A DNA stretch of 64,000 nucleotides. Source: Paenibacillus oralis. GTDB lineage: Bacteria; Bacillota; Bacilli; Paenibacillales; Paenibacillaceae. How positions within the stretch are numbered: position 1 is the first letter of the stretch; the number at the start of each line of letters is the position of its first letter. The position numbers and the translations under genes are program-made. Positions 1 through 8,634 of the stretch are shown here, one piece after another. The notes below the pieces were generated by a model, which was given only the letters and a program-made list of their open reading frames with translations, was not told where the DNA came from and searched no databases. The stretch spans positions 6,941,071-7,005,070 of the forward strand of contig NZ_RRCN01000001.1 in the NCBI RefSeq assembly GCF_003863965.1. The letters are read 5' to 3'.

Positions 1-540
1 GTTCACAGCCCGGAGCAGCCCGTCTATTATTCCAACTTTGCCGAATCGGCGGTTGCCGTCATTTTGGAGCAGGCGGAAGGAACCCGCGGGCTGATCGATT
101 CCGTCTATCAAACCGATACGTCAGTGATCGACAACTCCCTGTTCCCCGCTCACGGTTTGTCGAATTTGTACCGCGAGGAGTTTACGGCCAAAGACGCGCA
201 GGTGCAGTTTACGCCGTTCGATGATTCGGTCTGCGCGGAATCCGCGGTGAATTCCATCCGCATTTTGCTGGAGCGCAACAATCTGAACAAGGAGCAAATC
301 GGCGGCTTCCTGTTCTCCCAGTTTACGATCGGCAATATTAAACGGGTTTCCGAAAGTCTGGGGATCGATCAGGACAAAGTCGTCTACATCGGCGACAGAT
401 TCGGATACACCGCTTCGACCAGCCCCTTGCTGGCTCTTCATGAGGCCGTGCAAGCCGGCAAAGTGCGGCGCGGCGACTACCTCGTCTTCTGGACCGTTGG
501 CGCCGGTTGGCAAAATGTCAGCCTGCTGATGCAGTATTAA
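1..540 (+). CDS. KAS III-like (FabH/thiolase-fold) protein, 3' part only
   Basis: The reading frame is open from base 1 and ends at TAA 538-540; the start lies outside the window. The C-terminal half resembles beta-ketoacyl-ACP synthase III: the segment ending LGIDQDKVVYIGDRFG, then YTASTSP, LALHEAVQAG and RRGDYLVFWTVGAG, follows the FabH C-terminal order (helix, HGNTSAAS loop, ALDEAV helix, RGD, GAG). In FabH the catalytic His sits in VPHQAN and the catalytic Asn in GNTSAAS; here these positions read LFSQFT and GYTASTS, so both residues seem replaced (Ser, Tyr). FabH condenses acyl-CoA with malonyl-ACP; this protein may instead be an acyltransferase-like or inactive homologue. The family call is firm, the function is not. 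Confidence 0.7.
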   Translation, partial: VHSPEQPVYYSNFAESAVAVILEQAEGTRGLIDSVYQTDTSVIDNSLFPAHGLSNLYREEFTAKDAQVQFTPFDDSVCAESAVNSIRILLERNNLNKEQIGGFLFSQFTIGNIKRVSESLGIDQDKVVYIGDRFGYTASTSPLLALHEAVQAGKVRRGDYLVFWTVGAGWQNVSLLMQY

Positions 541-660
541 GAAGAGGTAACATTGCGTGTTGTTGCATTCGTTGCATCTATGTTATGCATATTCTATATG
601 ATATATATTCCGTAGATGCAGAATGCGCAGGTTCACCGGTTCCTCGGCAGGAATTATGCG

Positions 661-841
661 AAATGCAAAAGTGCAGGCGGTTTTTGTCGAGGTTCCTCGA
701 AACGTGTGGTTCAAATGTAAAAGTGCAGTTCATTTGCGGCCAATAGCCACTTTTTGCCGAAATAGGCACAAAACAACTGCACTTTTGCATCCCACTTGCC
801 TCGAATTGAGGAATTACGGAAAATCAAATGCACTTTTGCAG
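661..841. repeat. Four-motif intergenic element, family D
   Basis: Two forward copies of a motif with core AAAAGTGCA (start 661 and 713, 52 bp apart) are followed by two reverse copies with core TGCACTTTTGCA (start 778 and 829, 51 bp apart). Each motif contains a small TGCA...TGCA dyad. The layout is the same as in families A and C of this window, although the sequence is unrelated. It lies between the convergent 3' ends of the KAS III-like gene and the phosphotransferase gene. Only one copy is present here. Confidence 0.7.
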
Positions 842-886
842 TTGGTTATGCCAACGCTGAAACTTACATCTTATTCCTAAAAAAAA

Positions 887-922
887 CGCGGGTTGCCGGG
901 GAGAATCTCCCTGCAGCCCGCG
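887..922. terminator. Bidirectional rho-independent terminator
   Basis: The arms CGCGGGTTGC and GCAGCCCGCG, with an inner GGGAGA/TCTCCC stem, are flanked by an A-run on the left and CTTTTG on the right. It can serve both convergent genes around it. Confidence 0.75.
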
Positions 923-1134
923 CTTTTGTTGCTCCCACCGTTACAGCATGAAGCGGCCCCCGTTGTTATGAACGGTCATGCATATGCTCGTGCGTCATAC
1001 TTATGCCTTTATGAGTTATGCTCATGCGTTATGCTCATGCGTTATTCATGCCATCGGCCCTGCGCTTCCCTCATCTCGCTAAAATATGCTTCATCCGGGT
1101 AATCGGCCAAAATGCGGGCCAACATTAAACATCC

Positions 1135-2085
1135 CTATTTAAATCCGCTCCAGGTACGGGTTAAATGCTCCTCCGCCCAGCGGATATGATTCGTGTCGGT
1201 GTACTGGCGGAACCTGCATTCGATGTGAAAAATCAACGCGATATACAGGTCGTACAATGCCATCCGCTCGCGCTCCGCACCCGTAAAAACCTGCTTGCCG
1301 TAGCCTTCAAGGAACGCCCCGTTTTCCACAAACGAGCGGAAGTAGTATTCCATCAGCGGATCGCCCCACAGGGCTCTTTCGCAGTCGATGATGGCGATAA
1401 GGCGCCGGTCTTTGACGAATACGTTCCCATCCCACAAGTCCCAATGGACCAGCCGCGGAACCGTGACCTCCGCCAGGCTGGCCTGCCGCTCCCGAAGCAG
1501 GGCGAATATCTCCTCCGCATCCATCGGGAGGGGAACGGCTTGATCCGCGGCATCGGCCAAAACGCCGCCGATCATGTCCGTAAAGACGGCCGGCCAGCTA
1601 TCCCCCTGGCTAACTTCCCGTGCGTAATACCCGAAGCTTTTTCCTTGAAATTCGTTAATTCGCCGGTTTATCCGCCCTATTTCGGCTTCAATGTCCCGCC
1701 GTTCCTCCGGCCCCAGCTGCTCCTTCACCTTGTTGTAAGGATCGCCCGGAACGAACTCCATCAGGAACCACTCGCTCCCCTCTACGCCGTGCTCCTCGTA
1801 CAGAATCCGGGGCACCGGGATGCCTTCCGCCGCGTCCAGCAGACGAAGCACCTCCACCTCCGCGGTCATTACATTCCGCTCATACCGCAGCATCCCCTCC
1901 TCGGAAATGGGAGCAAGCTTCAGCACCGTCTTTATCCCGTTATCCAGGGTCAAGGCGTAGGCGGAGTTAAACCAGCCGTCCTTTAATTCCTCATAACTCT
2001 CTAATCGTCTCTGTCCTTGAAACGCCCGCTCCACCAAGGCCGTGAGCTCCTCGGCGGACACCTGCCGCTTGATTGCGCTTTCCAT
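1135..2085 (-). CDS. Aminoglycoside phosphotransferase/choline kinase-fold protein (APH family)
   Basis: A 316-residue protein of the APH kinase-like family. The nucleotide-binding lysine is likely in TVLKLAP near residue 56, WFLMEFVPGDP gives the hinge, HWDLWDGNVFV near residue 214 is the HxDxxxxN catalytic loop, and IIDCERALWGDP is the metal-binding segment. The start is the second in-frame ATG, chosen because AAGGAGG lies eight bases before it; the upstream ATG has no such site. Members phosphorylate aminoglycosides, homoserine, choline or other small hydroxyl compounds, and the sequence alone does not tell which. It lies downstream of the GH42 gene on the same strand, behind a terminator, so it is probably transcribed separately. 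No link to the sugar pathways is evident. Confidence 0.8.
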   Translation of the reverse strand: MESAIKRQVSAEELTALVERAFQGQRRLESYEELKDGWFNSAYALTLDNGIKTVLKLAPISEEGMLRYERNVMTAEVEVLRLLDAAEGIPVPRILYEEHGVEGSEWFLMEFVPGDPYNKVKEQLGPEERRDIEAEIGRINRRINEFQGKSFGYYAREVSQGDSWPAVFTDMIGGVLADAADQAVPLPMDAEEIFALLRERQASLAEVTVPRLVHWDLWDGNVFVKDRRLIAIIDCERALWGDPLMEYYFRSFVENGAFLEGYGKQVFTGAERERMALYDLYIALIFHIECRFRQYTDTNHIRWAEEHLTRTWSGFK

Positions 2086-2103
2086 ACCCGTTGCCTCCTT
2101 ATG

Positions 2104-2140
2104 CAAAAACACCCCGCACACGAAACCGTCTGCAGGGTGC
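2104..2140 (-). terminator. Terminator after the GH42 gene
   Basis: On the minus strand GCACCCTGCA and TGCGGGGTG form a stem followed by TTTTTGC. It starts just behind the GH42 stop codon at 2159 and ahead of the APH ribosome site. Confidence 0.7.
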
Positions 2141-2158
2141 TTGATGAACGTGATACTA

Positions 2159-4186
2159 TTAATTCCCTTCGAGGATAAGCACGCCGCGGCCGGGCACGGT
2201 CACGGTTCCGGTCAGCGTGTCCCCGCTGAGCAGTTCCTTTTTGACATCAGCGCCGATGTCCACTTGAACGTCTTCCGCGTTGTGGTTAAGCAGGAACAGA
2301 TAAGCTTTGCCATCTTTCACCCGGCGCGCCGTCTCAACACCTGCGGGAGCTTCGAGCAAAGGCTCGATTCCTTTTTCCTCGCACAGATTTTTGAGGAGCC
2401 CTTGAAGAAATGAAGCCTCCGGACTGCTGGCGACATAATACGCCCGGCCGTTTCCGAAGCGGTTCACCGTCAGCACCGGCATGCCTTTATAGAAATCCGA
2501 GCCGTATTCCGCCAGCACTTCGGCGCCTTCCGCATGAATGAGGTCACAGAGCAAGCCGCATTCGTATTGGTCCTTTAATTCGCCCCAAGGCTGCTTCATG
2601 ACGATCTGGTTTTTCTGGTCCGGGAACAACGCGTCGATCTCTTCCGCCCAAATGCCCAGCAATTGACGAAGTTCTCCCGGATAGCCGCCCGTCGTCACAA
2701 GGTCGTTTTCGTCCACGATGCCGCTGAAAAACGTCGTAACGAACGTTCCGCCGTTCCGGGTGAATTCCTCCGCTTTTTTCGCAAAACCCGGCTTCACCAT
2801 ATACATGACCGGAGCAATCACGATCTCGTATTTGCCCAGATCCTCTTCCACCGACACCATGTCGCATTCCACATGCATCCCGAAGAGCGCATCGTAATAT
2901 TTATGAACCTCTTTGACGTAATTCAACGCAATGGTCGGACCGCTGGAGAGCTCCGTCGCCCACCGGTTTTCCCAATCATACAGAATCGCCACCTTGGCTT
3001 CCGTTCGGGCATCGAGCAGCGTGTCGCCCAGCTGCTGCAGCTCCCGGCCAAGCTCGGCAACTTCGCGGAACACCCGGGTATGCTCGTGGCCGACGTGCTC
3101 GATCACGGCGCCGTGGTACTTCTCGCATGCCCCGATCGACCGGCGCAGCTGGAAGAACAACACTGTATCGGCGCCATGGGCGACCGCCTGGTAGCTCCAC
3201 AACCGCATCACGCCCGGGCGTTTGAGCGAGTTGTACGGCTGCCAGTTTTGCTGGCTCGGCGTCTGCTCCATCAGCATAAACGGCGCTCCGCTTTTCAGCC
3301 CGCGCATCAAGTCGTGCGTCATCGCCGTATGGCTGACCGGCGTATCGAGGGAAGGATAGTTGTCCCAGGACACGATATCCATGTATTTGGCCCACTCGAA
3401 GTAATCGAGCTCCGGATAAAAGCCCATCAGATTCGTTGTTACCGGTATGTTCGGCGTATGCTTTTTGATGGCCTCGTATTCCAGCTTGTAGCAGTCGAGC
3501 AGCGACTGGGACTGGAAGCGGCGATAGTCCAGGGAAATCCCTTGGAAATTGGTGCGGTTTCCGTTCCATTCTTCACTCAGCTCGTTCGGAACGACGATAT
3601 CTTCCCAATCGTAAAACGTATGGCCCCAGAAGCGGGTATTCCAGGCGCGGTTTACTTCATCCAGCGTGCCGTAACGCTCCTTGAGCCAAGTGCGGAACGC
3701 CGCGGCGCAGTTGTCGCAGTAGCAATATCCGCCGTATTCGTTGGATACGTGCCAAATCAAAAGGCCCGGGTGATCCTTGTACCGCTCGGCCAAGAGACCT
3801 GCGAGCTTCTCCGAATACTTGCGGTAAGCCGGCGAGTTCGGGCACGAATTGTGGCGGCCGCCGAACCGGCGTTTCCGCCCCTGCACATCGACGCGCAGCA
3901 CGTCCGGGTATTTCTGGGCCATCCAGGCGGGATGAGCGCCCGTGCTTGTCGCCAGGCACACGTGCACACCGCTTTTATATAAACGGTCGATCGTTTCGTC
4001 GAGGAAGCTGAAATCGTAAGTATCTTCATCCTGCTGCAGCATCGCCCAGGAGAACACGTTTACGGTAGCCACGTCGATGCCGGCCAGCTTGAACATCCGC
4101 TCGTCCTCTTGCCAAATTTCAGGCCCCCACTGCTCCGGATTATAATCGCCGCCGTACCATATTTTCGGCAGTTTTTCATTGATCAC
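2159..4186 (-). CDS. GH42 beta-galactosidase
   Basis: About 675 residues, the usual length for GH42. The N-terminus LPKIWYGGDYNPEQW is the family signature. The acid/base is Glu150 in WHVSNEYGG and the nucleophile Glu307 in FMLMEQTPS. Cys115 and the trio Cys155, Cys157 and Cys160 (YCYCDNC) match the zinc cluster of several GH42 enzymes. There is no signal peptide, so it should act in the cytoplasm on imported galactosides. A GTG at 4186 was taken as start because AAAAGGA lies ten bases upstream; the GTG at 4195 almost touches that site. The divergent AraC regulator at 4314 is a likely local regulator. With GH95, GH31 and GH3 nearby it could remove galactose from xyloglucan oligosaccharides (inference). 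Confidence 0.93.
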   Translation of the reverse strand: MINEKLPKIWYGGDYNPEQWGPEIWQEDERMFKLAGIDVATVNVFSWAMLQQDEDTYDFSFLDETIDRLYKSGVHVCLATSTGAHPAWMAQKYPDVLRVDVQGRKRRFGGRHNSCPNSPAYRKYSEKLAGLLAERYKDHPGLLIWHVSNEYGGYCYCDNCAAAFRTWLKERYGTLDEVNRAWNTRFWGHTFYDWEDIVVPNELSEEWNGNRTNFQGISLDYRRFQSQSLLDCYKLEYEAIKKHTPNIPVTTNLMGFYPELDYFEWAKYMDIVSWDNYPSLDTPVSHTAMTHDLMRGLKSGAPFMLMEQTPSQQNWQPYNSLKRPGVMRLWSYQAVAHGADTVLFFQLRRSIGACEKYHGAVIEHVGHEHTRVFREVAELGRELQQLGDTLLDARTEAKVAILYDWENRWATELSSGPTIALNYVKEVHKYYDALFGMHVECDMVSVEEDLGKYEIVIAPVMYMVKPGFAKKAEEFTRNGGTFVTTFFSGIVDENDLVTTGGYPGELRQLLGIWAEEIDALFPDQKNQIVMKQPWGELKDQYECGLLCDLIHAEGAEVLAEYGSDFYKGMPVLTVNRFGNGRAYYVASSPEASFLQGLLKNLCEEKGIEPLLEAPAGVETARRVKDGKAYLFLLNHNAEDVQVDIGADVKKELLSGDTLTGTVTVPGRGVLILEGN

Positions 4187-4313
4187 TGCGCACACATCCT
4201 TTTAGAGAGTAATATAATTATATCTCCATTGTAGAAAGTTTCTTATCCGCTTTATATATAATATTATTGTTTTGATATATAATAATGTGGAACTCATCCC
4301 AGGAGGGAAAAAT
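4187..4313. promoter_or_regulatory. Divergent promoter region, GH42 / AraC regulator
   Basis: A 127-bp AT-rich spacer between two divergent starts. It holds several TATAAT-like hexamers (for example around 4255-4285) and the regulator's AGGAGGG at 4301-4307. The geometry suits control of both genes by the AraC protein; no defined operator was identified. Confidence 0.55.
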
Positions 4314-5147
4314 ATGAGCGCACGCGCGTTTACCCGTTTTGTTTTTTCTCCCGCCGCCAACCCCGATCTTCCGCTTCTTGTGGAGAGCATCGGTTACAAT
4401 CCGAGTCAGGAAAAAATCACCCGCCCGAACGGATATCCCTATTATCATTGGCTGCAAACCGAGGAAGGCGAAGGCCTGGTTACCTACGGCAGCGAAAGCG
4501 TAGTGTTGCCGTCCGGTTGCGGCGTTTTGCTGCCTCCCGGGATGCCCCATGCCTATGAGGCGAAGCGGGGCGCCGGCTGGGCAACGTATTATCTAACCTT
4601 CGGCGGCGCGGCCGCCGCGGCGATTCTGTCGGCCTTCGGCATTCGCGACTCCGCCTTGTTCCGCTGGGACCCGGAGGCCCCTTTGGTCCCGCTGCTCGGC
4701 GAAATGCTGAACAAGGTCGGCAGCGGCACCGACCTGTTCGGCCTGGAGACGTCGGCCGGCACCTACCGTTTTTTGGGCATGCTCAGCAAATTCGGGCAAG
4801 CCAGCAACATGTCCGTCTCCCGCAATATGGAGAAGCTGGCCCCGCTGCTCCATTGGATGGAGCAGGAGTACGGCAACCCCGACATCGGCCTGGATCAGCT
4901 GGCCGATGTCATCGGCATGTCGGGGCGCCATTTAAGCAAGTTGTTTCAGCATACACTTGGCGTATCCCCGTACGCTTATCTCACCCAAATGCGCATCCAT
5001 AAAGCGAAAGAGCATTTGGCCGGCGAACCGGGAGTTACCGTGGCCGCCATCGCCGGCAAAACCGGGTTCCGCGACGCCAGCCATTTCGTCGCCACGTTCC
5101 GCAAGCATACCAGCATGACGCCGCAACAGTTCCGGCGGCTGCATTAG
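4314..5147 (+). CDS. AraC family transcriptional regulator
   Basis: 277 residues. The N-terminal half is a cupin-like sensing domain (LPSGCGVLLPPGMPHAYEA carries the proline/glycine-rich turn and a histidine). The C-terminal 100 residues hold two helix-turn-helix units: LDQLADVIGMSGRHLSKLFQ and, after the linker helix, VAAIAGKTGFRDASHFVATF, ending with the AraC signature TPQQFRR. The start is the ATG with AGGAGGG seven bases upstream; an earlier in-frame codon at 4272 lacks such a site. It is divergent from the GH42 gene and probably activates it in response to a sugar. Confidence 0.9.
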   Translation: MSARAFTRFVFSPAANPDLPLLVESIGYNPSQEKITRPNGYPYYHWLQTEEGEGLVTYGSESVVLPSGCGVLLPPGMPHAYEAKRGAGWATYYLTFGGAAAAAILSAFGIRDSALFRWDPEAPLVPLLGEMLNKVGSGTDLFGLETSAGTYRFLGMLSKFGQASNMSVSRNMEKLAPLLHWMEQEYGNPDIGLDQLADVIGMSGRHLSKLFQHTLGVSPYAYLTQMRIHKAKEHLAGEPGVTVAAIAGKTGFRDASHFVATFRKHTSMTPQQFRRLH

Positions 5148-5325
5148 GTGTGGCCGGTGGTTGCCTTAGATGTAGCCGATGGTCGCATCGGTAGTGGCTG
5201 AAGTTGACTTAGGTGCAGCAGGTGGTTGCTTCGGTTGTGGCCGGAGTTGCATTAGGTGTAGCTGGTGGTGCCTTAGGTGTAGCTGGTGGTGCCTTAGGTG
5301 TAGCTGGTGGTTGCCTTAAGCGCGG
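5148..5325. repeat. Low-complexity tandem repeat region behind the AraC gene
   Basis: Degenerate repeats of GGTGTAGCTGGTGGT type follow the AraC stop codon. Between 5246 and 5320 there are three nearly perfect 21-bp units with core CTTAGGTGTAGCTGGTG. On the minus strand this reads as Pro/Ala/Thr-rich low-complexity sequence. I see no ribosome site, so I do not call a gene. Confidence 0.7.
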
Positions 5326-5485
5326 CCCCGGCGTAAACGCCCCAAGTAACGCCGATCGCCATAAAGCTTGGCCGGGCGTACACACACCAAGTTCCGCCGA
5401 TCGCCATTTCGGCCCGGCACGATGCCCAAGCAGTTCCGGCAGCCAGCGATGCGGCAACATATCGTTTTTGACCAAAAAACAAACT
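5326..5485. other. Non-coding spacer
   Basis: Sequence between the 21-bp repeats and the first family-A element. It contains an imperfect duplication: GCGTAAACGCC near 5330 with GCCGATCGCC, and GCGTACACACC near 5375 again with GCCGATCGCC. No gene or regulatory site is recognisable. Confidence 0.4.
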
Positions 5486-5670
5486 CTAACGGTTGCCACA
5501 GCCGCTATTTGCTCCAAAAACGCCAATTTCAAACTCTAACGGTTGCCGTAGAGCTTATTTCACTAAAACCGGGCTATTTTCACCTCGACTAGGGCAAATA
5601 ACAGCGCTCACAACCGTTAGAATCTAGAAAAGGTCATTTTCCGTAAAATAGCCGCTGCTACAACCGTTAG
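5486..5670. repeat. Four-motif intergenic element, family A (copy A1)
   Basis: Exactly 185 bp. Forward motifs CTAACGGTTGCC begin at 5486 and 5536; reverse motifs ending CAACCGTTAG end at 5620 and 5670. Each motif also carries CTATTT or its complement about 25 bp in. This copy uses the core TAACGGTTG where the other copies use TAACGGACACC. It lies between convergent gene ends. Confidence 0.8.
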
Positions 5671-5804
5671 ATTTCCGGCAGGCGCAATACTGCAAAAAAT
5701 GCAGGTATTCCCCGCACGATGCCCCGATTTTTCCAAACAACTGTAGATTTGCAACTGTTCGGTTCATGCTAGCTAGTAGGCTACTTTGGCCATAAAGAGA
5801 ATCC

Positions 5805-5989
5805 TTAACGGACACCAGCGACGTTATTTCGGCAAAATCAACAGTTTTCGAAATGTAACGGACACCACAGACCTTATTTGGCACTTATGCGCATATTTCA
5901 AGCCTCTTTAGAGCAAATAACGGCTCTCCTGTCCGTTAGAAGTGAATTCTACGTCTTTTCAGGCAAATAAGGTCATCCAGGTCCGTTAG
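5805..5989. repeat. Four-motif intergenic element, family A (copy A2)
   Basis: Exactly 185 bp with the same offsets as A1: forward motifs TTAACGGACACCAGCG at 5805 and GTAACGGACACCACAG at 5855; reverse motifs ending GTCCGTTAG at 5939 and 5989. It follows A1 at a distance of 134 bp and precedes the 3' end of the GH95 gene. Confidence 0.85.
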
Positions 5990-6132
5990 AGCGTTAGCCT
6001 CATGCGCAGAAATCTGTCGTCACCAGCGTTCAACGTTATTTAAGGAGCAATTTCATTTCTGCTGTGCATTTGCGATTCTACCGTCAATAGCAACGCGGAT
6101 TTGCCTTCAAGAGGTGCGAACCCTGCATCCCT

Positions 6133-8586
6133 TTATTTAATCCAATAAACCGCGTGAGGCTCCGTCCAAAAGCGTTCCCCATCTCCAGCGGTGCTTCCGT
6201 CCGGCAGATGAACGCGCCGTCCGTTCAGGCCGCGCACCGTGCACCATCCGCCGCCGGCAGACGTGATGCAGGCCGATGAGAGGCCGCCGCCCTCCCAGGC
6301 CATATCGACGGTAAATCCGCCGCGCGCCCGCAAGCCATGGACCTGCCCGGACGCCCAGGCTTTCGGCAGCGCGGGAAGCAAATCGATGCCGTCCATATGG
6401 CTTTGCAGCAGCATCTCGGCGATCCCCGCCGCCCCGCCGAAATTGCCGTCGATCTGGAACGGCGGATGGTCGTCAAACAGGTTCGGATACGTCGAACGGG
6501 ACAACAGCGTTTCCACGAACCGGTGCGCCGTTTCTCCGTCCCCCAAACGAGCGTACAAATTGATCAGCCAAGCGCAGCTCCAGCCGGTATGGCCGCCCCC
6601 GTTTTGGATGCGGGATGCCAGCGATTTCCGCACGGCTTCCGCCAGCTCCGGCGTATCCCGCACCGTAATCGAATCGCCGGGATAAAGCCCGTACAAATGC
6701 GATACGTGGCGGTGTCCCGGCTCCGCTTCGCTGAAGTTTTCGCTCCACTCCTGCAGCCTGCCGTCCGGGCCGATTTGCGGCCCCGCCATCCGTTCCGCCA
6801 TTTCCGCCAGCTCGCGGCGCCACTCCTCATCCACGCCCAAAATTTCCGCCACCCGAATCGTATGCGCAAACAGCTCGCGAATCAGCGTCAAATCCATCGT
6901 CGTTCCTGCGGATACGCTGCACTTCTCGCCCTCCGGCGTCAAAAACTGATTTTCCGGCGAGGTCGACGGCGCCGTAGTCAGCAGTCCGTCCGGGCCGACA
7001 ACAAGCCAGTCCTGACAAAACTCCGTCGCCCCCTTCAGCAGCGGATAGGCGGTCTCCCGCAGGAACTCATCATCCCTCGTAAATTCGTAATGCTCCCAAA
7101 GATGGCGGCACAGCCATACGCCGCCCATCGGCCAAAACGCCCAATTGGCCTGGCCGTCCGTCGGCGTCGATTGACGCCACAGGTCGACGTTGTGGTGAGC
7201 CGTCCATCCCCGGCAGCCGTAATGAATCCGCGCGGTTCTCGCCCCCGTGTCGCTCAGGTCCCGGATCAGCCGGAACAGCGGTTCATGGCATTCGCTTAAA
7301 TTGGCCACCTCCGCCGGCCAATAATTCATCTGTGCGTTGATATTGGTCGTATACCCGCTGTTCCAGGGCGGCTGAATATGCGGATTCCAGATACCTTGCA
7401 AATTGGCCGGTTCCGTTCCCGGCCTGGAGCTGGCCATCAGCAAATAGCGGCCGTACTGAAAATACAACGCTTCCAGCTCTAGATCCTGCGCTCCGCCGCG
7501 GTAAGCTTCGAGCCGCTCGTCGGTGGGCAACTGCGAAGGCTCCGTGCTCCCAGGCCGTTCAGAGACAGGAAACTCCGCAGGCTCCGTGCCCTCAAACCGT
7601 TCGCCGGCAGGCAGCTCCGAAGGCTCCCCGCCCCCAAGCCGCAGCTCGACGCGGCGGAACAATCCGCGGTGATCCGCGGTATGTCTTTCCCGCAGCCGCT
7701 CATAGCCAAGCGAAGCCGCTTCCTTCAGAACAGCGCTGCATTTTTCGCCAAGTTCGCCTTCAGCCATCCCCGTTCCCGGCATCGCTTGATAACCGGCAAA
7801 GTCGGTAGCCGCGGCCAGCAAAAACGTTGCCTTCCGCGCTCCGCGGACGATCAATCGGCCGGACTCGTCCGCCCCGACGGTCCCGCCTTCCGTCAGCGCT
7901 TGCACATGCGCTTCAAAGGATAACCCCAATCCCTCTTCATACAATACGGATTGCGGGTGGTCGCCGCGGTAATTGTCGGCAATATGGCTGGGGCAATGCC
8001 CTCTCATGATGATTCCCGCTTGTCCCGGAAGCGCTTCCGAACGAAACACCTGCGGAGAATCGAGGGACACGGAAAGGTCGATTGTCCCCTCCCCTTCAGC
8101 GCTGATATGTACCGCAAGCACCTGATCCACCGCACTGACCAGCACCTCGCGAGTATAGGCCGTCCCGCCAAGCCGGTAAGAAACGGTCGCCACACCCGCG
8201 TCCAAATCCAAATCCCGCCGATAATCCGAAATCTCCGGAACATCTTCCAACAGCTCCAGATTTAAATGGCCCAGCGGCTGGTACGCTTCGGTCCCTGTGC
8301 CGACCATTTTGGCTTCAACCAACTGCTCAGCCTCTTTATATTTCCCGGAAAATATCAGTTCCCGGGCCTTTTTCAAATGCCGCAGCGCATCATAGTTTTG
8401 CGTATCGCGCGGAAAACCCGACCAGAGCGTATCTTCATTTAAAGCGATAAGCTCCTGCCAGACCCCGCCGTAGATCATTCCGCCGATTCGCCCGTTGCCT
8501 ATGGGAAGCGCTTCCTCCCAACGCGATGCGGGCTGTTTGTACCATAATTTCCATCCGGCTTCTGCTGAACGTACCAGTTTGGCCAC
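6133..8586 (-). CDS. GH95 alpha-L-fucosidase (or alpha-L-galactosidase)
   Basis: 817 residues without a signal peptide. The N-terminal beta-sandwich domain starts WYKQPASRWEEALPIGNGRIG, the classic GH95 opening; the (alpha/alpha)6 barrel contains TNINAQMNYWPAEVANLSEC, which carries catalytic Asn residues, and later FQIDGNFGGAAGIAEMLLQS. GH95 enzymes invert alpha-1,2-L-fucosyl bonds, as on xyloglucan galactose side chains; some act on alpha-L-galactosides. A segment of three 14-residue repeats (coding bases 7501-7626) expands the place where relatives have one LPTDERL motif. The GTG start has GGGAG close upstream and is less certain than the frame. It is the last gene behind the LplABC-like importer, but a hairpin at 8635-8663 separates it from the binding protein. 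Confidence 0.92.
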   Translation of the reverse strand: MAKLVRSAEAGWKLWYKQPASRWEEALPIGNGRIGGMIYGGVWQELIALNEDTLWSGFPRDTQNYDALRHLKKARELIFSGKYKEAEQLVEAKMVGTGTEAYQPLGHLNLELLEDVPEISDYRRDLDLDAGVATVSYRLGGTAYTREVLVSAVDQVLAVHISAEGEGTIDLSVSLDSPQVFRSEALPGQAGIIMRGHCPSHIADNYRGDHPQSVLYEEGLGLSFEAHVQALTEGGTVGADESGRLIVRGARKATFLLAAATDFAGYQAMPGTGMAEGELGEKCSAVLKEAASLGYERLRERHTADHRGLFRRVELRLGGGEPSELPAGERFEGTEPAEFPVSERPGSTEPSQLPTDERLEAYRGGAQDLELEALYFQYGRYLLMASSRPGTEPANLQGIWNPHIQPPWNSGYTTNINAQMNYWPAEVANLSECHEPLFRLIRDLSDTGARTARIHYGCRGWTAHHNVDLWRQSTPTDGQANWAFWPMGGVWLCRHLWEHYEFTRDDEFLRETAYPLLKGATEFCQDWLVVGPDGLLTTAPSTSPENQFLTPEGEKCSVSAGTTMDLTLIRELFAHTIRVAEILGVDEEWRRELAEMAERMAGPQIGPDGRLQEWSENFSEAEPGHRHVSHLYGLYPGDSITVRDTPELAEAVRKSLASRIQNGGGHTGWSCAWLINLYARLGDGETAHRFVETLLSRSTYPNLFDDHPPFQIDGNFGGAAGIAEMLLQSHMDGIDLLPALPKAWASGQVHGLRARGGFTVDMAWEGGGLSSACITSAGGGWCTVRGLNGRRVHLPDGSTAGDGERFWTEPHAVYWIK
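7501..7626 (-). repeat. In-frame 3 x 42 bp tandem repeat inside the GH95 gene
   Basis: The coded units are EPSELPAGERFEGT, EPAEFPVSERPGST and EPSQLPTDERLEAY. The last one matches the conserved LPTDERL segment of GH95 proteins, so the first two look like diverged tandem copies inserted before it. Length and frame are preserved. Confidence 0.8.
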
Positions 8587-8634
8587 CTTCTCCCGATTTT
8601 TTGTACACTCCTAGATTTTACGATAAATCCGCAG

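Noticed and set aside
2663..3982. Long plus-strand frame opposite GH42
   Set aside because: It lies wholly antisense to an intact GH42 gene with both catalytic residues, and its protein has the Arg/His-rich composition of antisense frames.
5209..5539. Small proteins on either strand in the 21-bp repeat tract
   Set aside because: Low-complexity translation without ribosome site or known motif.
5486..5989. CRISPR array
   Set aside because: Regularly spaced repeats about 50 bp apart raised the idea, but there are only four motifs per element, half are inverted, and spacers are partly shared between distant copies. No cas genes are present.
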